Positions 33,728 through 46,277 of a stretch of DNA of 64,000 nt are shown one piece after another. Where the stretch lies: NCBI RefSeq assembly GCF_003096075.1, contig NZ_CP015449.1, positions 682,001 through 746,000 of the forward strand, written 5' to 3'. Position numbers and translations under genes: made by a program. The number at the start of each line of letters is the position of its first letter. Position 1 is the stretch's first letter. The notes beneath the pieces are model-generated. The model saw only the letters and a list, made by a program, of their open reading frames with translations, did not search any database and was not told where the DNA came from. Source of the stretch: Dietzia lutea. GTDB taxonomy: Bacteria > Actinomycetota > Actinomycetes > Mycobacteriales > Mycobacteriaceae.

Positions 33728-34687
33728 ATGACGGACATCTCCGCCGACCTTCTCGCCGAGATCCTGGACGAGGTCCGCGACGACACCTCCGGGGAGCTGG
33801 TGCCGCACCTCGGCGACTACGAGCACCCGAGTCCGGACGCCCTCGCCCTGGCGGTCTGCGACATGGACGGCCAGATCACCTCGGCCGGTGACGACGAGCT
33901 CCTGTTCGACCTGCAGTCCGCCTCCAAGCCGTTCGTCTACGCGCTCGCGCTGGACCAGAAGGGCGTCGACGAGGTCGCCGACCGGATCGGGGTGGAACCG
34001 TCGGGCGAGGCGTTCAACGAGATCTCGCTCGAGGAGGGCACGGGCCGCGCGCCCAACGCCCTGGTCAACGCCGGCGCGCTGGCGGCGCACGCGTTGGTGG
34101 GGGACGCCGACGACGACGAGGAGTCCCGTTTCGAACAGATCAGGGGGTTGTTCACCCGCCTGGTGGGCCGGGAGGTCGAGGTGGACGAGGAGATCGTCGA
34201 GATCGAGTCCCGGAGCGCCAACCGGAACCAGGCGCTGGCGCATCTGCTGGCGGAGGCGGGCAGTCTGGCGCGGGACCCTCACGAGGTGGTCTCGGGGTAC
34301 AGCCACCAGTGCGCGATCCGGGTCGACAGCCGCGAGCTGGCCCACATGGCCGCGGTGCTCGCGAACCGGGGACAGGCGCTGGGAAGCGACGAGCAGATCG
34401 TGGGGCACCGGGCGGCGCGCTACGCCAACAGTGTGATGTTCACCTGCGGGATGTACGACGCGGCCGGCGACTGGGTCTACCAGGTGGGCCTGCCCGCCAA
34501 GAGCGGCGTCTCGGGCTGCCTGTTCGCCGTGGTGCCCGGCCGGCTCGGGGTGGCGGCCTTCTCGCCGCGGCTGGACGGGCACGGGAACAGCGTGCGGGCG
34601 GCGGCCGCGATCGAGGAGCTCTCGGACCGACTGCACCTGCACGTGTTGGACGAGGTGGGTGGCTACGGGTTCGATCCCGCCGCGTAG
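33728..34687 (+). CDS. glsA: glutaminase
   Basis: The 319-residue serine-dependent glutaminase hydrolyses glutamine to glutamate and ammonia. It has the beta-lactamase-like S64-x-x-K67 dyad in LQSASKPFVYAL, NALVNAGALAAH, SANRNQALAHLLAEAG and the C-terminal GLPAKSGVSGCLFAVVPGR, as in GlsA of E. coli and Bacillus. Length is standard (about 310). It stands alone between the rhodanese and lysS genes on the same strand. ATG 33728 has no strong Shine-Dalgarno. Confidence 0.92.
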   Translation: MTDISADLLAEILDEVRDDTSGELVPHLGDYEHPSPDALALAVCDMDGQITSAGDDELLFDLQSASKPFVYALALDQKGVDEVADRIGVEPSGEAFNEISLEEGTGRAPNALVNAGALAAHALVGDADDDEESRFEQIRGLFTRLVGREVEVDEEIVEIESRSANRNQALAHLLAEAGSLARDPHEVVSGYSHQCAIRVDSRELAHMAAVLANRGQALGSDEQIVGHRAARYANSVMFTCGMYDAAGDWVYQVGLPAKSGVSGCLFAVVPGRLGVAAFSPRLDGHGNSVRAAAAIEELSDRLHLHVLDEVGGYGFDPAA

Positions 34688-34708
34688 GGACGACTATCCT
34701 CGTCAGTC

Positions 34709-36343
<1,635 letters not shown>

Positions 36344-36356
36344 CCGATCCCGCCGG

Positions 36357-36825
36357 TCAGAACGCGACGACCTCGTCACCGACCTCCAGGTCGTCGAAGA
36401 AGTGCGCGGCGGCGTGTCGGCCCAGGTGCACGCAACCGTGAGAGGGCTCGTCCAGGCGTCCCTGGTGGGAGCCGGTGGGCGTCGCCGGCGTCGACGGGCC
36501 CGGTGGAGAGGACGTCGCGGGCGATGAGATCGACGTCCGTGAGGCCCGCGTCGCGGTCCTGGTCCGCCAGGACCTGCCGGGCCACGGACGTCACCAGCCG
36601 CGAGTCGACCGGGGCGGGCCGGGGTGACGCGTCCGCCACCGAGGCGGCGGCCGGGTGGGCGGTTGCCGGGCGGACGTCGGCCGGAGCGTCAGGGGCGGGG
36701 ACCGCGCCGGTCGCCGCGGGCGTTCCCGATGGCGAGCCGGTGGCCGCCCCCGCCGCAGCGGGACCGATCAGCGACGCGGCGGCGAGGACCGCCAGTGGGG
36801 CGCGGCCGGTACGGCGGCTGCTCAT
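36357..36825 (-). pseudogene. broken L,D-transpeptidase (YkuD) gene, frameshift plus internal deletion
   Basis: From ATG 36825 an intact signal peptide is read (SSRRTGRAPLAVLAAASLIG ...) followed by a Pro/Ala linker, up to about RDVLSTGP. The catalytic motif SHGCVHLG and the C-terminus HFFDDLEVGDEVVAF lie in another frame, ending at TGA 36357. Joining the two frames gives only ~155 codons, whereas the catalytic domain alone needs about 120. Most of its beta-sandwich, including the His-Gly-containing part upstream of the active Cys, is gone. So this is a remnant of an L,D-transpeptidase, an enzyme that makes 3-3 cross-links in peptidoglycan. Its ATG overlaps the stop of the upstream membrane-protein gene. 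Confidence 0.75.
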
Positions 36826-37385
36826 TCGTCCTCGTGCGCCCCGTGCGCCGTGTGGGCTTCGACGTCGGGGAAGACGTAGGCGGCCGCGCGTGCGGCCCAC
36901 GCCGATCCCGCGGCCACCAGGACGAACCCGAGTGCGGCGACCCACGGCCCGAACGTGACGGAGGCGCCGGTCGGGAGGCCGGACAGGGTCGGTTCGTCGC
37001 CGCCGGTCGAGGACATGAGTGTCCACACGAAGGCGAGGTGGGCGGCCAGTACCACCAGCGAGACGACGGCGCCCGCGGCGGCGAACGCCCCGAGCCGCGT
37101 CACGGCGGTGACGCCCACCAGGAGCAGCAGCACGACCAGGCCGAGGAAGAGCACCGGGGCGACGCTGCGCACGTCGATGATCTCCGTGATGCCCAGTGCG
37201 GTGATCTGGTCACCGCCGTCCGTGCTCAGCCACGGCAGGTAGAGGCTGACCAGCGCGAGGGCGAGGCCGGCGACGGCGATGAGGGCGCCGACGCGGTTCC
37301 TCACGTGCGGCACGACCTTCGTCCGGGACGGGGCCCGGGTCGGCAGCGGGGAGCGGTGTGGGGAGGGGGGCGTGTACGCGGTCAC
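36822..37385 (-). CDS. four-helix membrane protein of unknown function
   Basis: The 187-residue protein has a basic, Pro/Ser-rich N-terminus and four hydrophobic helices: RVGALIAVAGLALALVSLYL, VAPVLFLGLVVLLLLVGVTA, FAAAGAVVSLVVLAAHLAFV and WVAALGFVLVAAGSAWAARA. Helices 1 and 2 are separated by a loop with PWLSTDGG. The tail is rich in His and Glu (EAHTAHGAHEDE), suggesting metal interaction. GTG 37385 with GGAAGG 9 bases upstream is chosen over an ATG at 37430 that precedes the predicted transcription start. A Crp/GlxR site covers the promoter. The stop overlaps the broken transpeptidase gene. Confidence 0.72.
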   Translation of the reverse strand: MTAYTPPSPHRSPLPTRAPSRTKVVPHVRNRVGALIAVAGLALALVSLYLPWLSTDGGDQITALGITEIIDVRSVAPVLFLGLVVLLLLVGVTAVTRLGAFAAAGAVVSLVVLAAHLAFVWTLMSSTGGDEPTLSGLPTGASVTFGPWVAALGFVLVAAGSAWAARAAAYVFPDVEAHTAHGAHEDE

Positions 37386-37415
37386 TGTGATCACCCTTCC
37401 GGCGTGGATCGCGTG

Positions 37416-37436
37416 TGTGATGCTCATCACATACTA
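37416..37436 (-). promoter_or_regulatory. Crp/GlxR-type site overlapping the -10 of the membrane-protein gene
   Basis: TGTGA (37416-37420)-N6-TCACA (37427-37431) is a perfect consensus match. TAGTAT (37436-37431 on the minus strand), a good -10, overlaps its edge, so a bound regulator would block the polymerase. The second perfect site of this type in the window. Confidence 0.65.
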
Positions 37437-37471
37437 GGTGGGAAACCGCAGGATAGCCACCTCGCGCGGGG

Positions 37472-40027
37472 TCAGCGGCGCCGGTTGGTGCGCCGCGTCG
37501 GCTCGGCCGTCATCGGGTCCTCCGGCCATGGGTGCCGCGGGTAGCGGCCGCGCATCTCGGCCCGGACCGCGGGGTAGGCCTCCCGCCAGAAGAACCCGAG
37601 GTCGCGCGTCACCGCGAGCGGCCGTCCGGCGGGCGAGAGCAGGTGGACCGTCACCGGGACCCGACCGTCGCAGATGCGGGGCGAGGTGGTCCAGCCGAAG
37701 CACTCCTGCAGCTTCACCGCGAGGACCGGCGGGTCGTCGGCCCCGACCGCGGGATAGTCGACGCGGTACGACGACGAGGAGGGCACCTCCAGTCGGTCGG
37801 GCACCAGCTCGTCGAACCGACCGGCCTCGGGCCACGGCAGCAGGCGCCGCAGGGCCGGGCCGAGGTCCCGTCCCGCCAGGCGGGAGCCGTGGACGAGGGC
37901 GTCGATCTCGGGGGCGAGCCAGTCGTCCAGCCGCTCGGAGAGCCCGTCCGCGGACACCTCCGGCCACGGCGCGCCGAGCTCGCGGCGGGCCAGCCCGAGA
38001 CGGCACCACAGGCGGACGGAGTCGTCATCGGGACCCAGTGCCGCGAACCCGCCGGCCCTGATCGCCGCCGCCACCGCCTCCCGGGCGGCCGCGGGGGAGG
38101 GCCGCACCGGGGTGGAGGAGAGTTCGATCGCCCCGAGTCGGCGGATGCGTCGACCCGTGACCGCACCACGGTCGAAGACGGCCGTCTCGTCGTCGTCGAG
38201 AAGGTGTGAGGCCGCACGCTCCGCGCCCTCCCGGTCCAGCGGGGCGGCGGAGCGGATCACCGCGCCGGCCTCACCGGCCGCGCGCCCGGCCGCACGTCCC
38301 ACCTCGGCGACGGCGAGCCAGTCGTGGCCGGCCAGCGCCGAGCCCGGCGCCAGCACCGCGCCGGTCCCCGAGGCGAACGTGTACTGGTCGCCACGGCGAC
38401 GCGCGACGCGGTCCGGGTGGGCGAGCGCGACGATCGTGCCGACGGCGTCGTCCGCCGTCATCCCGGCCGTGCCCGCGCCGCCGGCGCGCCCGCGGACCAT
38501 CCGGTCCAGCCGCCGGGCCTCGCGCTCCCACGTCGCCGCGTCCGGCGCCCTCCGCGCGCGCAGCGCACGGAGATCCGCCGTCAGGTCGCCCCCGGGGGAG
38601 CGGCGACCGGAGGACAGCAGCGCGACCACCTCGGCGGCCACCCCCGCGCCGACGATTTCCGCGCCGTCGAGCAGCGCGCGGGCGTGCCGGGGATCGGCGG
38701 GCACCCGCGCGAGGGCGCGCCCGCGGTCCGTGGCGCGACCGTCGGCGTCGACCGCCCCGAGTCCGCGCAACACCTTCTCGGCGCGGGCGATCTCCCCGTC
38801 CGGCGGCGGATCGGGCAGCGCCAGACCCTGGCCGCGGGGCGCGCCCCAACAGGCCACGTCCAGCGCGAGCGTCGTCAGATCCGACGTCGCGATCGCCGCC
38901 GTGCGGTGGGCGGGCAGGACCGCGTACTCCTGCTCGGTCAGGCAGCGCACCGCGAGCCCCGGGCCGAGGCGGGCGGCGCGACCCGCGCGCTGCACGCACG
39001 AGTCGCGCGACGCCGACACCGTCACCAGGCCCGTCATGTCCCGCGCGGTGTCCCGACGCGGCTCGCGGCTCAGGCACGCGTCCACGACCAGCCGCACGCC
39101 CGGCACGGTGAGGGAGGACTCCGCCAGATCGGTCGACACCACGATCCGCGGGCGCGTCCCCCCGGGCGGGTCGTCCGCTGCTCGCGATCCGCTCGCGCGG
39201 CCGGACACCGCCCGATCCTGGGCGGCCGGCTCCAGGCCGCCGTGCAGGGGCAGCACCTCGGCCCCGCCGTCGAGTCGCGCGCCCAGCGCACGCACGACCC
39301 GCTCGATCTCGCGCACGCCCGGCAGGAACACCAGGGCGTCGACCCCGGAGGCCCGCACCTCGTCCGCCGTCACCGCCGCCACGTGATCGAGGAACCCGTC
39401 CGTGACCCCGCGCGCGTCGAGGCGGGGGACCGGCGGCGGCGCGTACCTGACCTCCAGGGGGTGCGCGACGGCCGGGACGTCGACGACCGGCGCGCCGGCG
39501 AGCAGCCGCGCGAACCGGTCGGCCTCGACCGTCGCGGACATCGCAACCACCGGCAGGTCGTCGCGGAGCTCGCGCACCTCGCACAGCAACGCGAACGCCA
39601 GGTCGGACTCCACGTCGCGCTCGTGGACCTCGTCGAGCACCACCGCCCCCACGCCGGGTAGATCGGGGTCGGCGATCAGCCTCCGCACGAGCACGCCCGG
39701 CGTCACGAACTCCACGCGCGTGTCCCGGCCGACCCGCGAGTCCCCGCGCACCGAATAGCCGACCAGCTCCCCGGTGCCGGTGCCCGTCAGGGCCGCCAGG
39801 CGCCGCGCGGCCGAGCGGGCGGCCACACGTCGGGGCTGGGTGACGACCACGCGCCCGGACACCCCGTCCGCCCCGGCCACCGCGGGCGGCACGAGCGTGG
39901 TCTTGCCGGTGCCGGGCGGCGCCTGGACCACGGCGGCGCCGGACGCGGCGAGGGCCTCGGCCAGGGCGGGCAGGGCCTGCTCGAACGGCAGCCCGCGGCC
40001 GATCCGCTCGAGGTCGAAGGTGCTCAC
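37472..40027 (-). CDS. hrpB: ATP-dependent helicase HrpB
   Basis: The 851-residue DEAH-box protein has Walker A AVVQAPPGTGKTTLVPPA, the DEAH motif VVLDEVHERD, SATVEADRF as motif III, and STDLAESSLTVPGVRLVVDA with SCVQRAGRAAR as motif VI. The helicase-associated and C-terminal HrpB domains (LEVPSSSSYRVDYP, AVKLQECFGW) follow, so it is full length. HrpB helicases act on RNA or structured nucleic acid; the biological role in actinobacteria is unclear. GTG 40027 is the start. It occupies, with two other genes, the place where mycobacteria have lsr2 between lysS and clpC. Confidence 0.92.
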   Translation of the reverse strand: MSTFDLERIGRGLPFEQALPALAEALAASGAAVVQAPPGTGKTTLVPPAVAGADGVSGRVVVTQPRRVAARSAARRLAALTGTGTGELVGYSVRGDSRVGRDTRVEFVTPGVLVRRLIADPDLPGVGAVVLDEVHERDVESDLAFALLCEVRELRDDLPVVAMSATVEADRFARLLAGAPVVDVPAVAHPLEVRYAPPPVPRLDARGVTDGFLDHVAAVTADEVRASGVDALVFLPGVREIERVVRALGARLDGGAEVLPLHGGLEPAAQDRAVSGRASGSRAADDPPGGTRPRIVVSTDLAESSLTVPGVRLVVDACLSREPRRDTARDMTGLVTVSASRDSCVQRAGRAARLGPGLAVRCLTEQEYAVLPAHRTAAIATSDLTTLALDVACWGAPRGQGLALPDPPPDGEIARAEKVLRGLGAVDADGRATDRGRALARVPADPRHARALLDGAEIVGAGVAAEVVALLSSGRRSPGGDLTADLRALRARRAPDAATWEREARRLDRMVRGRAGGAGTAGMTADDAVGTIVALAHPDRVARRRGDQYTFASGTGAVLAPGSALAGHDWLAVAEVGRAAGRAAGEAGAVIRSAAPLDREGAERAASHLLDDDETAVFDRGAVTGRRIRRLGAIELSSTPVRPSPAAAREAVAAAIRAGGFAALGPDDDSVRLWCRLGLARRELGAPWPEVSADGLSERLDDWLAPEIDALVHGSRLAGRDLGPALRRLLPWPEAGRFDELVPDRLEVPSSSSYRVDYPAVGADDPPVLAVKLQECFGWTTSPRICDGRVPVTVHLLSPAGRPLAVTRDLGFFWREAYPAVRAEMRGRYPRHPWPEDPMTAEPTRRTNRRR

Positions 40028-40364
40028 CCCGACGCGGGACGCTCGTCGACCGCCCGCGGACCGCGGTCCTGCGCGTCCGGGTGGACGCCGCGCGTCTCCG
40101 AGCGGACGTGGTTCCGCGGCAGCAGATCCCGTCCCATGCTGAACCCGCGCCTACGCACCACGCCCCCACCGTCTTCGTTTTCCGCTGTCACCCATGCTAA
40201 ACGGGGCCCGTTCCCGGCGTTCGCTGACGGCGTACACGAATATGCAATGGTTCCCCGACCTGCCGCGTTGAATCCTGGTGACAGACCCCGTGCTGCTCCT
40301 GCGGTACAGAGCGTCAGAACCGGCCACTACAGTGGTGAAAAACCGAGGAATGTGAGGTAGCACG
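40028..40364. other. regulatory gap between hrpB and clpC
   Basis: This stretch holds the clpC control region. A ClgR-like operator lies at 40222-40232 and an AT-richer segment with TATGCA follows at 40241-40246. A 12-bp near-palindrome CCACTACAGTGG is at 40325-40336. A minus-strand frame of 37 codons (40024-40137) and a plus-strand frame (40136-40360) have no ribosome site or recognisable product, and I do not call them genes. Confidence 0.5.
40222..40232 (+). promoter_or_regulatory. ClgR-like operator upstream of clpC
   Basis: CGCTGACGGCG fits the core CGC-Y-N-A-N-R-GCG of the ClgR motif, followed by TAC (W-W-S), 133 bp before the clpC start. In Corynebacterium and Streptomyces ClgR activates clp genes after proteolytic stress. 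One base of the outer motif differs from the published form. Confidence 0.55.
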
Positions 40365-43019
<2,655 letters not shown>

Positions 43020-43043
43020 TCGCCTCCGGCGCCTGAAGTAGAG

Positions 43044-43071
43044 AAGGCCCCCGCCACATGGCGGGGGCCTT
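43044..43071 (+). terminator. factor-independent terminator of clpC
   Basis: AAGGCCCCCGCC (43044-43055) pairs fully with GGCGGGGGCCTT (43060-43071) around ACAT. It sits 24 bp after the clpC stop and is followed by a short, pyrimidine-rich TTCCTGCGTCT. Confidence 0.85.
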
Positions 43072-43178
43072 CCTGCGTCTGCCGGCGGCCGCTCGCCCGC
43101 CGTGGGGCGCCCCGCGCCTACGTGGAGTCCCCTACGCTTGGCGCCTGAGTCGGACCGGACGACAGGGGTGCGCGACGG

Positions 43179-43836
43179 ATGGAGCACAGGGGCGAGCGGG
43201 TGCCGCCGGGCCACGGCTACGGGCAGGCACCGCCGGGCCACGGCCACGACCCGGGCCCGTGGCGACCGCCGCACCCGGGGGAGTGGCGGCCGCCGCGCGA
43301 GCAGAGCGGCGGGTGCCAGGGTGGCGGGGCCGCATGGCTGGTCGGTGGCGTCGCGGTACTGGGCGTCGTCGGCGGGCGAGCGGCCATCAGCCCGCACCGC
43401 CCCGCCCGAACCGTCCGAGCCGTCCGAGGCGGTCGACCCGCCCACGGGCGGCCGGCCCGACTCGTTCCCGCAGGTCCGCCCCGCGGCCGACCTGCTACCC
43501 GCGGATGGGCGGAGGCTCGGGACCGAGGTCGAGGTCAGCACCTCGCCGCTGCGTTACCGGGTCATGGACTTCTTCGACGAGCCCATCTACAACTGCATCT
43601 TCTCGGTCGACCTCGGGAACCTCTCCGACCGGCCGCTCGCGGTGAGCGTGGCGTTCCGCACGACGGGAGCCCCGCGGGCGGAGTGGGCGGACAGCGAGCC
43701 GACGACGATCGGGGCCCGGGAACGCTCGGAACTGATCGTGGGCTGGGACGGCCTGTCGCCGGACGAGGTGCCGCCCACAGAGTCCGAGTGCGCGGGGCCG
43801 GTGGAGTTGACCCGTCTGGCCGTCACCCCGGGGTGA
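43179..43836 (+). pseudogene. frameshifted membrane-anchored protein
   Basis: The 5' part from ATG 43179 reads as a Pro/Gly/His-rich cytoplasmic segment followed by a transmembrane helix (AAWLVGGVAVLGVVGG). Just after the helix (around 43373-43380) the frame has to change by one base to continue into an acidic Pro/Glu/Ser linker and a folded domain containing RYRVMDFFDEPIYNCIFSVD and PVELTRLAVTPG, which ends at TGA 43836. Both halves have clear coding character and the joint is at a G-rich run (GGCGGGCGAG), so it is a recent frameshift or a sequencing error. The C-terminal domain is not one I recognise. Confidence 0.6.
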
Positions 43837-43857
43837 TCGGATCGCCGCCGGGCCCGG

Positions 43858-44250
43858 TCAGGCGGTGGCGCGGTCCCAGAGGGCGGCGATCGCCGTCCAG
43901 CCGACCACGCCGACGGTGGAGTACAGCAGGGCCCACAGCACGCACCCGACGGTGACGGCGGGCAGGTACCTGCGCAGCGGCATCACGGTGAAGCCGGCGC
44001 TGAAGTTGATGGCGGTCTGCACACCCACCGTGAGGAAGGACAGCGGCACCGCGATCACCCCGTAGCGGGCGGACAGCCGCTGGGCGCGCTGCATGGTCGG
44101 TCCCTCGAGGCGGTGGGCGAATCGCTCGCTGAGCCGACTACCGCGCAGCGCGCCCCGGCCGAGCCAGTAGGTGGCGTTGGCGCGCAGCATGACGATCACG
44201 AACAGCGTGCTGAACGCGATGGCGAGGGGCTGCTCGGCGATCCGGTCCAT
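43858..44250 (-). CDS. small DedA/VTT-like membrane protein
   Basis: The 130-residue protein has three or four hydrophobic segments, with RANATYWLGRGALRGSRLSE and SARYGVIAVPLSFLTVGVQT between them. The pattern of a short re-entrant helix, Gly-Arg-rich turn, and a second helix matches the C-terminal half of SNARE-associated (DedA/VTT) proteins, where MPLRRYLPAVTVGCVLWALL is typical. Full DedA proteins have about 200 residues, so this is a short member rather than a clear truncation. It may act in envelope lipid transport (inference). A 42-bp gap separates it from mhuD, which is upstream on the same strand. Confidence 0.72.
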   Translation of the reverse strand: MDRIAEQPLAIAFSTLFVIVMLRANATYWLGRGALRGSRLSERFAHRLEGPTMQRAQRLSARYGVIAVPLSFLTVGVQTAINFSAGFTVMPLRRYLPAVTVGCVLWALLYSTVGVVGWTAIAALWDRATA

Positions 44251-44292
44251 TCGAGGGGTGTGCGGCGCGCGGTGCGGAAGGCCCGGCGGAGG

Positions 44293-44607
44293 TCAGGCGG
44301 AGGTGGAGGGCTTGACGTCCATCACGACGTCGAACTCCAGCAGGTTGGCGCCCTCGGCGACGGGCTTGCCGTGCTGGCCGGCGTGGGCGGCGCGGGCGTC
44401 CCCGTCGCGCCAGGCGGCGAACGACTCGTCGTCCTCCCACATGGTCATCACGAAGTAGCGGGTCTCCCCGCCGGTGGGACGCAGCAGCTGGAAGCCGAGG
44501 AAGCCGGGGGAGTTCTCCACCGTGTGGGCGCGCTCGGAGAAGCGGCGCTCGAGCTCGGCACCGGCCTGCGGCGGGACGTTGAGGGCATTGATCTTCACGA
44601 CGGCCAT
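44293..44607 (-). CDS. mhuD: heme-degrading monooxygenase MhuD
   Basis: The 104-residue IsdG-family enzyme breaks heme down to release iron without carbon monoxide. It aligns without gaps to M. tuberculosis MhuD at the N-terminus (VVKINALNVPP, ENSPGFLGFQLLRP) and keeps the three functional residues at the same numbers: Asn7, Trp66 and the heme-ligand His75. ANLLEFDVVMDV ends the fold. It is next to mutY and near can, as in Rv3592-Rv3588c. An intact active site argues for heme iron use. Confidence 0.94.
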   Translation of the reverse strand: MAVVKINALNVPPQAGAELERRFSERAHTVENSPGFLGFQLLRPTGGETRYFVMTMWEDDESFAAWRDGDARAAHAGQHGKPVAEGANLLEFDVVMDVKPSTSA

Positions 44608-44631
44608 GCAGGTGAGCCTACCCTCAGCCGG

Positions 44632-45501
44632 CTACGCGGGCAGTGAGTATCGGTCGCCGGCCCGCACCATGAGTCCGTCGGCCAACAGGGAGTCCAGCGC
44701 GCGGTCGCGTTGGACGGCGTCGGGCCACACCGCGTTCAGCGCGGCGCGGGGCGCGGTGCCGTCGCCGTCGCGCAGCACGTCGAGCAGGAGGCCGCGCACC
44801 TGGCGGTCGGTGCCGGCGAAGGTCTGGACCCGGCGGCGCGGGCCGTCCCAGTCGGGGCGGCCGGCGGCGACCCAGGCGCAGGAGGAGGCCAGCGGGCAGT
44901 CGTCGCACCGCGGGGACCGGGCGGTGCACACGAGCGCGCCGAGTTCCATGATCGCGATCGAGAACGCGACCGCCTGTTCGCGGTCGGGGGGTAGGAGGGT
45001 CTCGACGGCGGCGAGGTCGCGCCGCGCGGACGGGGGCCCGGCCTCGGCCTCGCCGCGCACGGCGCGGGCCACGACGCGGCGCACGTTGGTGTCGACCACG
45101 GGCACGCGCTGTCCGTAGGCGAAACAGGCCACGGCGCGCGCGGTGTAGTCGCCGACGCCGGGCAGCTCGAGGAGCTCGTCGACGTCGTGGGGTACCCGGC
45201 CGCCATGGGTGTCGACGACGACGAGAGCGCATTCCCGGAGCCGGAGCGCGCGGCGGGGATAGCCGAGCTTGCCCCACATGCGGATCACGTCGGCGGGGGC
45301 GGCGGCGGCGAGTTCGGCGGGGCCCGGCCAGCGTTCGAGCCAGGCGCGCCAGACGGGTTCGACCCGGGCGACGGGGGTCTGTTGGCTCATGACCTCACAG
45401 AGGAGGATCTCCCACGCGCCGGTGCCCTGCGCGCGCCAGGGCAGCGGGCGGCCGACGCGCTCGAACCAGGACAGCAGAGCCGGCGTGTCGACAGAGGTCA
45501 A
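44632..45501 (-). CDS. mutY: A/G-specific adenine DNA glycosylase
   Basis: The 289-residue enzyme removes adenine mispaired with 8-oxoguanine. It has the helix-hairpin-helix LPGVGDYTARAVACF, the catalytic Glu in EVMSQQT, the catalytic Asp in VVDTNVRRV, and a 4Fe-4S cluster loop with Cys spacing 6-2-5 in CTARSPRCDDCPLASSC. The C-terminal NUDIX-like domain is reduced, as in other actinobacterial MutY. TTG 45501 with GGAGGT 6-11 bases upstream is chosen; a TTG at 45531 lies under the divergent can gene. Confidence 0.93.
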   Translation of the reverse strand: MTSVDTPALLSWFERVGRPLPWRAQGTGAWEILLCEVMSQQTPVARVEPVWRAWLERWPGPAELAAAAPADVIRMWGKLGYPRRALRLRECALVVVDTHGGRVPHDVDELLELPGVGDYTARAVACFAYGQRVPVVDTNVRRVVARAVRGEAEAGPPSARRDLAAVETLLPPDREQAVAFSIAIMELGALVCTARSPRCDDCPLASSCAWVAAGRPDWDGPRRRVQTFAGTDRQVRGLLLDVLRDGDGTAPRAALNAVWPDAVQRDRALDSLLADGLMVRAGDRYSLPA

Positions 45502-45539
45502 CGTCCGACCTCCGCGGGTGGCCGTGCACAATATGAGCC

Positions 45540-46193
45540 ATGCCTCATACCAACCCGATCAGTGCCTGGGCCTCGCTGCGCGACGGCAATCACCGGTTCG
45601 TCGAGGGCCAGATGCGTCATCCCAGTCAGAATACCGAGCGGCGGGAGAAGCTCGTCGCCGCGCAGCACCCCAAAGCGGTGCTGTTCGGGTGTTCCGACTC
45701 GCGGGTGGCGGCCGAGATCATCTTCGACCAGGGTCTCGGCGACCTCTTCGTCATCCGCACGGCGGGCCACATCATCGACACCGCCGTCCTCGGGTCCATC
45801 GAGTACGCCGTGCACGTCCTCGACACCCCGCTCATCGTCGTGCTGGGCCACGACAGCTGTGGCGCGGTCAAGGCCACCACGGACGCGCTGGAGACCGGGG
45901 AGATCCCGCCCGGCTTCCTGCGTGACGTGGTCGAAAAGGTCTCGCCGTCGATCCTCAACGGCCGTCGCGAGGGACTGAGCACGACCGACGACTTCGAGGC
46001 GCGCCACGTACTGGAGACGGGCGAACTGCTCAAGCAGCGGTCCAAGATCATCAGCGACAGGGTCGACGAGGGCCGGTTGGCGATCGTCGGTGTCACCTAC
46101 AAGCTCTCCGACGGTCACGCGTACCTCCGCAGCGCCATCGGGGACGTGCAGGACGTCCCGCACGGCCCGGGCGAGGAGATGGTCGCGGTCTAG
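45540..46193 (+). CDS. can: beta-class carbonic anhydrase
   Basis: The 217-residue enzyme interconverts CO2 and bicarbonate. Zinc ligands are in GCSDSRVAAEIIFD (Cys, with the Asp-Arg pair) and GHDSCGAVKATTD (His and Cys), the usual Cys-His-Cys pattern of beta carbonic anhydrases. RTAGHIIDTAVLGSIEYAVH is also typical. It corresponds to M. tuberculosis CanB (Rv3588c), next to mutY as here. The start ATG overlaps the divergent upstream region of mutY by a few dozen bases. Confidence 0.94.
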   Translation: MPHTNPISAWASLRDGNHRFVEGQMRHPSQNTERREKLVAAQHPKAVLFGCSDSRVAAEIIFDQGLGDLFVIRTAGHIIDTAVLGSIEYAVHVLDTPLIVVLGHDSCGAVKATTDALETGEIPPGFLRDVVEKVSPSILNGRREGLSTTDDFEARHVLETGELLKQRSKIISDRVDEGRLAIVGVTYKLSDGHAYLRSAIGDVQDVPHGPGEEMVAV

Positions 46194-46264
46194 CGGCCGC
46201 GTACCGGCGGCGCGGTCTGGGGGACACGCCGCGCCGCAGGTCCTACGGTGCGCGGGCTCGGCTC

Positions 46265-46270
46265 TAGAGT
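46265..46270 (+). promoter_or_regulatory. -10 element of a leaderless gene
   Basis: TAGAGT (46265-46270) lies 7 bases before GTG 46278, the spacing expected when transcription starts at the start codon. The -35 region is poor. Leaderless mRNAs of this type are common in mycobacteria and relatives. Confidence 0.45.
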
Positions 46271-46277
46271 TGGGCCC

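Noticed and set aside
34655-34690. tRNA-like T-arm (GGTTCGATCCC)
   Set aside because: It lies in the coding end of glsA, and no acceptor or anticodon stem can be built around it.
40024-40137. 37-codon minus-strand frame overlapping the hrpB start
   Set aside because: The stop/start overlap is suggestive, but no ribosome site is seen and the composition is not distinctive.
40136-40360. 74-codon plus-strand frame before clpC
   Set aside because: It runs through the predicted clpC operator and has no ribosome site.
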